A stretch of DNA of 64,000 bases, from assembly GCA_020726505.1 (NCBI GenBank), contig JAHLEZ010000002.1:1-64000 (forward strand), read 5' to 3'. Source of the stretch: Leptodontidium sp. MPI-SDFR-AT-0119. Its lineage: Eukaryota > Ascomycota > Leotiomycetes > Helotiales > Leptodontidiaceae. The notes under the pieces are model-generated. The model did not search any database and was not told where the DNA came from. It saw nothing but the letters and a program-made list of their open reading frames with translations. Position 1 is the first letter of the stretch. Every line of letters starts with the position of its first letter. Below, piece after piece: positions 57,944 to 64,000 of this stretch. The position numbers were made by a program, and so were the translations under genes.

Positions 57944-58575
57944 ATTTGAAGCTGCGATCTTTGCTCTGTATCGTTCTATGAGTATTTAAATTTGTTGAAA
58001 TAGAAACTGTGTTAAATCTAAAAGGTATCGTAGTTAGTAGTTTGTGCATAAATAGTCAAACTTTGGGCTCTTGTTCATTGGTGGGGTCCTGAGACTCGGA
58101 ATCGACTCGGAATGCGGGACAATACCTACCCCGTGGGGAACTTGCCTACTAACCAGTGATAGAAAGACTCTTGTACCTTGACTACTGAGGGGAAGCCTGT
58201 CGTTTCTTCTTACCCCATATTTCGAGCGTCCACTTTGCCGAGCTAGGGTGCTGAGATATGTTCGCGGAACTGTACCGGAAGGGAGTGAACAGAATCTGGG
58301 TCGAGACCAGCCTAGATTCTAGATCCTAGACTATGGGCAACGGTCCAGATGTACGGCAATTGATTCTGTTGGTTTATATATAGCATGATGCATCCCATGA
58401 GTTCATATCAGACAAGTAATAGAGATGAAACACAGTCAGCGTTGACAGTCTCGTTGTCATCTTGTGTGTTCTCCCAGGAATATCACCCCAAAGAATTCGA
58501 AAACAGTAAGCAACGACAATATTTGTCCATCCTGTATTTCAAAACTAATTCAAGTAGAAGCTTCGTAATCGCAAA
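57944..58575. other. Divergent intergenic region
   Basis: This is the promoter region for the alcohol dehydrogenase (leftward) and the monooxygenase (rightward). A TATATATA-like element lies near 58374-58382. No other gene is seen. Confidence 0.5.
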
Positions 58576-60024
58576 ATGGGAGACTTAGAAGTCGATGTCG
58601 TGATCGTCGGCGCAGGCGTATCAGGAATCAACGCAGCCCACCGCATCCAAACCCAGTTTCCAAACCTCAGTCACATCATTCTCGAAGCACGAGACGCCAT
58701 AGGCGGTACATGGGATCTATTTAAATATCCTGGCATCAGATCTGATTCTGATCTTTATACTTTTGGCTTTCCCTGGCGGCTTTGGTCGAGTGAGAAAGCT
58801 ATCGCGGATGGGCCAGCTATCAAGAAGTATTTGATTGAGTCTGCCAATGAGTTTGGTATCGACAAGAAGATCTCGTACGGCCATAAGCTTGTATCTGCGG
58901 ATTGGTCATCGAAAGAGAAACTGTGGAGTTTGGACGTTCAGATTGGGGGAGGGGAGAAGAGCAAGATTGTGAAAGCTGGCTTTGTTCTTTACGGGTCGGG
59001 ATATTATGATTACGAGGAACCACTGGAGGCCATCATCCCAGGACTCGAAAACTTCAAAGGCACAGTTATCCACCCACAATTCTGGCCCGAAAATATCGAC
59101 TACAGCGACAAGAAAATCATCATCATCGGCAGCGGCGCAACAGCAGTGACCCTCCTCCCAGTCCTGGCGCAGAAAGCTGCAAGCGTAACCATGCTCCAGC
59201 GCAGCCCGACGTACATCCTCTCCGCACCAGCAACCGACAGTGGGAGTTGGATCCGGAACCTCCTCCCGGCATTTATAGCGCACCGTCTCGTGAGCTGGAA
59301 GTTCATGTGGATGATGTTCTTCTACTTCCAATTCTGTCGTGCGTTTCCTGCTTTGGCGACGAGGCAGATCAAGGAAGCTACGGAAAGGGAATTGCCGAGC
59401 CATGTCAAACAGGATCCGAATTTCAAACCGAAGTATAATCCGTGGGAGCAGAGGCTTTGTGTTTGTCCCGATGGGGATTTTTACAGGGCATTGAGAGAAG
59501 ACAATGGGGATGTCATCACGGATACGATTCAGGAGGTTACGGAAACGGGGATCTTGACTTCTAGTGGGAAATTTCTGGATGCGGATATCGTCATCACAGC
59601 TACAGGCCTGAAGATGAAAATCGCAGGTGGAGCACAAATCAGCGTTGATGGGCAAACAACCAGAATCTCAGATAAATTCATCTGGAAAGGGACCATGGTG
59701 CAGGATATCCCGAATGCGGCTTTCCTTCTAGGCTATACGAATGCGTCGTGGACTCTTGGAGCGGAGGCATCGATTCAGTTGATGTGTAGGGTGATGCGGG
59801 GGATGATAAAGAAAGGCGCTGTGGCTGTTGTTGCTAGAGTCCGGCCAGGGGAGGATCTTCAGGCGAGAAGTATGATGAATCTATCGAGTACGTATATCAA
59901 GGCTGGTGGAGGCGTGTTGCCAAAGGCAGGAGATAAGGGACCGTGGTTGGCGAAGAGTAATTATTTCAGGGATGTGTGGAATGCGAAATTTGGAGATATT
60001 AGTGATGGGTTGGAATTTAGTTAG
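58576..60024 (+). CDS. Baeyer-Villiger-type flavin monooxygenase
   Basis: This FAD- and NADPH-dependent monooxygenase probably inserts oxygen into a ketone to give an ester or lactone. The single exon gives 482 residues from ATG 58576. The FAD motif is VGAGVSGINAAHRI (from residue 11), followed by GGTWDLFKYPGIRSDSD (43-59). The Baeyer-Villiger fingerprint FxGxxxHxxxWP is FKGTVIHPQFWP at 160-171. The NADPH motif is IIIIGSGATAVTLLP. The TATGL-type motif (VITATGLKMKIAGG) follows. At 482 residues it is near the short end for the class, but no domain is missing. The substrate is unknown. It diverges from the alcohol dehydrogenase gene, and an alcohol-to-ketone-to-ester route is conceivable. Confidence 0.92.
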   Translation: MGDLEVDVVIVGAGVSGINAAHRIQTQFPNLSHIILEARDAIGGTWDLFKYPGIRSDSDLYTFGFPWRLWSSEKAIADGPAIKKYLIESANEFGIDKKISYGHKLVSADWSSKEKLWSLDVQIGGGEKSKIVKAGFVLYGSGYYDYEEPLEAIIPGLENFKGTVIHPQFWPENIDYSDKKIIIIGSGATAVTLLPVLAQKAASVTMLQRSPTYILSAPATDSGSWIRNLLPAFIAHRLVSWKFMWMMFFYFQFCRAFPALATRQIKEATERELPSHVKQDPNFKPKYNPWEQRLCVCPDGDFYRALREDNGDVITDTIQEVTETGILTSSGKFLDADIVITATGLKMKIAGGAQISVDGQTTRISDKFIWKGTMVQDIPNAAFLLGYTNASWTLGAEASIQLMCRVMRGMIKKGAVAVVARVRPGEDLQARSMMNLSSTYIKAGGGVLPKAGDKGPWLAKSNYFRDVWNAKFGDISDGLEFS

Positions 60025-60570
60025 ATAAACTGGTAGAATCTATCTACGCACCTATGCTTAGAATCCTTTCTGTATTTAGTGAATCGATCCAGATTCGGAC
60101 ATATCTTGGCAAAAGCGCAGTTTTGAGGAGATCGTAGTATTGCCACAACAATTTCTTTAATGATTAGAAAATAACTTGACCGAAAGTTTGAATGTCTATT
60201 TGATTAGTCAATACAATTTTTTTTTAGAAGATTTTCATAAAGCAATGTCGAGAAATAAGACTTGTAGATAGTTGACTTGAGCATTCTCGCTTCTAAAATC
60301 GGCCATTTCCCAGCTACCCGTACATCGGCATGGATAGAGTGATTAGCTTTGATGATGGTATGTCAACGCGGAAATTAATTATGGTATCAACATGAACCCA
60401 AGGTCGAACTAGGTTCAGTGGCAAGGGTAGGCTCGGTTTCAGGGAACAGTACCCGAGAGAATTGAAACGGACAATGAAATCTTCAAAATCTATGATACGC
60501 TTCAATATAAAGCGCTGTACAGTACAAGCAAACCATGCACGCGTTCGATTCTCACTTTCTGTTCTATATC
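60025..60570. other. Intergenic, convergent 3' flanks
   Basis: The 3' flanks of the monooxygenase and the GH88 gene. A/T-rich, with no gene seen. Confidence 0.5.
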
Positions 60571-62096
60571 TCAAATCAACCCCATGTCTAGCAACCGGTT
60601 TCCGAACTGGACTAAATAATAGTCACCATATACAAGTCCATGATTTGAATACCGCTTCCTTGCTCCAGCATTATTATTCGCGGTTGCATTCTTGAGAATA
60701 GAATCAAAAGAATGGCCCTCCACCACATCTTCAACAACAACTTCCCCATCAACTGAAGAAACAAATTTTGCCTTCTCTTCAGATAATGACCATTCCAGAA
60801 TAGTCTCCACTAAAGATATAGCGGCATCACAGAATCTCCGTGACAGAGCAGCCTGGCCAAAACTTGCAAGCGACTCGCTCAGAATCAACATGCCGTTCGC
60901 AGCAATTACTCCAGCACTTGAATCCCAAACTGGTTTGTTCTCAATCGGCCCATCAAAGTCCCAGAGTGGAATTTTGTAGTTTTGGTCTATCTCTTGTTGC
61001 TTTTCTAGCCTGTGCAAGAAGTATTCAGCACATCCCATCGCTGCGTCAAGGAATATTGGATCTTTAGTCCAGTTGTATGTCTGTGCGTATCCGAGAACGG
61101 CCCATGACTGACCCCGTGCCCATGTCGAGGAATTATCATAACCTTGAGCTGTCATTCGTGCCTTGATGGCACCCGTGCGAGGGTCAATGTTGGTGACGTG
61201 ACAAGTGGAGTAGAGTTGGCCTTGATAACCATTCTTGCTGATGCTGGGAACGGATTCTGGACGGAGATGGGTTTTGAGTAAAGTCCTTGCATGTTTGGTT
61301 GCGATTTCTGCAAGTGAACTGTCGCCCGAATGTTTCGAGGCATAGTACAGCATGTCGAGATTACACAGCGAGTCGATGATGACGATAAAGTTCTCTTCCA
61401 TAGAGATGATTTGAATGTCCTTCTTGTTGATCAGATCCCAACTTCGAATAGCTTGTGCTCTCTCCTCGTATCGAGAAGCCAAAGAATAAGCAGCTGCGAT
61501 GAGAGACTGCAGAGAGCGGCTATTGCCCAAGAGTTCCCAATCCATTCGTAGTGCGGGTTCGATGATGAATCCCAAATCATGGGTATCTGTCCTGGCTGCC
61601 ATTGCGTGCAAAGGTCCCGACCATGATCGAGACAACGAAATGATTTCTGCTTCAAGTGTTTGCCTCTGAACATTTCTCGGCTGGTATTTTGGGTACCGAG
61701 TTAACCGGTCAAGAAGCGAGTATAACGTGCCTGGGAAGAAGCCACAGGTCCAGAAATCTGATTCTCGAAGATGATATCGTCCTACTGGGCCTAGAACTTC
61801 GTCCTGAGGGACATATTCTGGGTAAGCAGTTGGCGGGTTCTGTGAGTTTGTCAGTTTGCGCAGAAACTTGCAATTCAACTAGAGAAGCTCACATTGCCCT
61901 CCAGATCCCGAACGGCGACACGGACCAGTTTTGCAAAGATATTCTCAGAATAGAGCTCTTCTAGGCCATCATGCTTGGATTTCTTTCTATTTGTCGATCC
62001 GGTGACTCGTTCCACGATCAAGGGGATATTCTCTTTTGTCAGAGGATCCCATGATGCTGTCCCCAGTGTTGGTGATTGAATTGCCATTGGCGCCAT
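60571..62096 (-). CDS. GH88 unsaturated glucuronyl/galacturonyl hydrolase
   Basis: GH88 enzymes hydrate and release the 4,5-unsaturated uronic acid that lyases leave on oligosaccharides. Exons 62096-61893 and 61839-60571 give 490 residues. The first ATG in frame is 62096; a TTG at 62126 is not needed. Motifs are HDLGF (residues 155-159) and RSWD (200-203), which carry the two conserved Asp residues, and STWARGQSWAVLGYAQTY, WDFDGP and DSSAGVIAANGML of the (alpha/alpha)6 barrel. No signal peptide is visible, suggesting that cleavage is intracellular, after uptake of the oligosaccharide. This fits the divergent MFS transporter next to it. Confidence 0.92.
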
Positions 62097-62832
62097 GATA
62101 GAGAAAATTCCTAGTGGACAGTGCAAAGAGAGTACGATGGTCTGCTGTTTGAAGCGTTGGAGAATATAAGAGTTCCGTGAATTTTTGAGAAGCCAACAAG
62201 TCTTCCTGTTTCAAAGCGTTTGAGGAATGCAGTATTCAGCCCCCATCTCACCAAGCGGCCGTTCCGCTGCCGCTGTAGCCGAGAGCCCGTTGGGAAATGC
62301 AGAGCAAATGTCATGATGCACGGTAGCCATTGCGTTGTGGAGTAAGCAACATAATTCGGTCGATATCAAACCGAGAAGGAAGGCAATTAATATCAAATCT
62401 CTCCAGCTTTGGGTCGGGCACCTGGACAATCGCCCGCTGGACATCCCCCGACTCTCCGCGAACCACTGACAGTAAAGTCCCTTCACAGCCGACAACCCTG
62501 GAGACCAACCCGGGCAGCATCTCGGGCAGCACCTTTTCCGTTTTCCGTCTAATTTACGCCGCTTGCTTTCCAGAGCACCACCTCAATCGCGGGGTATGGG
62601 GTAAAATCAATTCGAGGACCTTGGCAAGGTGGGGAAAATTTCTCCAGCTTTATCTTCACACCATCTGAGAGTCTTCGATACTGAAGATGATAAAGTGTTG
62701 CGTTTGTCCCTCGTTTGTCAAGCCATCTGCTTCGTCCGCATCGGCAGCTCGACCTCAGGGGTATTGAATCAATCATATAAGCGACCACCCCCTTCCTCCG
62801 TCGAGCAGTACTCTAGGAGCAGTGAGAACAAC
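62097..62832. promoter_or_regulatory. Shared promoter of GH88 and MFS transporter genes
   Basis: A 736-base region separates the two start codons. It contains a CreA-like site GCGGGG at 62589-62594, with an ATGGGG close by, and a CGG/CCG-rich block near 62256-62285 that could bind a zinc-cluster factor. Carbon repression and induction by uronic sugars are inferred from these and from the gene pair. Confidence 0.45.
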
Positions 62833-64000
62833 ATGGCATCAACTCAGAAGCCAATTGATGGCAACTCTCCATCAAAGGCGAACGATGAGATCACCAACGT
62901 GGAGATTCAGAGACCTTCAGAACACGCTATAGATGATTCACCTGCTGCTTCTCTCCAAGTCATCAAGAATGGCGTCGTTGTGAGTTCGGCAACGAAACCT
63001 CCCGCGAGAGATCTACGGACTGCCTGGTTGTATATCTTCGATTGGTATCCCAGCCATTACAGCAATGAGGAGAAGAGACTTCTCAAGAAGCAAGACCGAA
63101 TCATTCTTCCTCTGATGTAAGTTGCCCATATTTCCGAGAAATAAACTATTACTGATTCAGACACAGCTGCTTGATGTGTGAGATAGGCCAGATCCGTGGT
63201 TCATGTTCCCTACTAATCAAATCACAGACTTTATTAAATGGCTGGATCAGTCCAACATCACCAACGCCTACAACTCTGGAATGAAGGAAGACTTGGGTAT
63301 CAAAGGAATCCAATACAACTTGTTCAGTACTTTCTACAACGTCGGCTACTTAATCATGGAGATTCCTGTAATGTTAGTCATCTCACGGCCTCAGTTTTCA
63401 CGCTTTGTACTCCCTGTCTGCGAGACTCTCTGGACCATCATCACCTTTGTCCAATGCAGGAACAACAGCGTACCTATGATCTACGGGATGAGGTTTCTGA
63501 TGGGACTTCTTGAAACTCCAGCAGCTACTGGGTCCCTCTACATCCTGACTTCATGGTATCGAAGTGACGAAGTCTTCAAACGTGCAGGTGTCTGGTATAT
63601 CAGCAGCAACATCGGTGCAGCATTCGGGGGTTACATGCAGGCGGCAGCGTATAAGGTGGGCGACCAGCTTCTCTTCCCCTAGGAATTTCCACATCCCTTT
63701 CTTCTCGCAAAAATTAACCGTTTTGTAGGGTCTCGATGGTACTCTCGGCATGGCTGGTTGGTAAGTTTTTGGTCCCCTCGCTCAACTTCTTTCTAGCCTC
63801 CTGCTCTACGGCCGTTCGTAGGCTAACGATATTTCTATATAGGCGTTGGGTTTTTATCATCGATGGAGTTATTAGTCTTCCCATTGCTCTTTCTGGATTC
63901 TTCCTTATTCCAGGTCTTCCAACCAGTCCCCGTATCTGGTGGCTCAAGGAAGAAGAGCAGCTGCTCGCTCAAGCCCGCATGCAGACTGATGGTGTTCGAA
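62833..64000 (+). CDS. MFS transporter, Dal5-like anion:cation symporter family, 3' end cut
   Basis: The family takes up organic anions such as allantoate, pantothenate or sugar acids with protons. Exon 1 starts at ATG 62833 and ends at 63116. A 17-base micro-exon (63161-63177) links it to exon 3 (63228-63653) and gives [19 protein letters not shown], the expected first membrane segment. Further exons start at 63730 ([11 protein letters not shown]) and about 63842 ([14 protein letters not shown]), and the gene runs off the right edge. Family motifs are [29 protein letters not shown] and [14 protein letters not shown]. The cytosolic N-terminus of about 90 residues is charged. Divergence from GH88 suggests unsaturated oligouronides or uronic acids as cargo. 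Confidence 0.88.

Overview
The window is nuclear DNA of a filamentous ascomycete, most likely a member of the Pezizomycotina. Genes are broken by short introns of about 45 to 130 bases with GT-AG borders, and in three cases GC-AG. The gene set is fungal: a Zn2Cys6 regulator, a CON-6-like protein, a TPS2-type trehalose phosphatase, GH55 and GH88 sequences, an UstYa-like gene and Ser/Thr-rich wall proteins. The class cannot be fixed from sequence alone; a leotiomycete is only a guess.

Left part (1-12451): the 5' part of a lysine-rich protein gene runs off the left edge. Next comes a phosphatidylinositol-4-phosphate 5-kinase with one apparent extra base in its catalytic domain, then a long gene-poor stretch with a run of 21 C, an unrecognised gene, a secreted M28 aminopeptidase with a GC-AG intron, and a pepsin-like protein whose second catalytic Asp is replaced by His.

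Relic zone (12970-14330): a decayed and truncated GH55 glucanase gene is followed directly by a diverged copy of the last codons and 3' flank of the amino acid permease that lies intact 8.4 kb to the right.

Middle (15457-32042): an IucA/IucC-type siderophore synthetase, rare in fungi, has a short upstream ORF whose stop overlaps the probable start codon. It converges on a KstD-like flavoprotein. Then come the amino acid permease, an ankyrin protein with a STAND-type N-terminal domain, a short-chain dehydrogenase, a broken UstYa-like oxidase gene and an EI24-type membrane protein.

Right part (33624-64000): a Ser/Thr-rich secreted protein, a mercuric-reductase-like flavoprotein, a CON-6-like small gene, a CBM19-like secreted protein, TPS2, a Dabb protein, a Zn2Cys6 factor that converges on a zinc alcohol dehydrogenase, a Baeyer-Villiger-type monooxygenase, and a divergent GH88 hydrolase / MFS transporter pair that looks like a uronic-sugar uptake and breakdown unit.

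Single-base frame breaks occur in several otherwise conserved genes, including the normally essential PIP5K. Some may therefore be sequence errors, so frameshifts alone should not be read as gene death here. The GH55 truncation and the in-frame stop in the UstYa gene are stronger signs of real decay. All gene models come from reading frames, splice signals and recalled family motifs; no database search was run.
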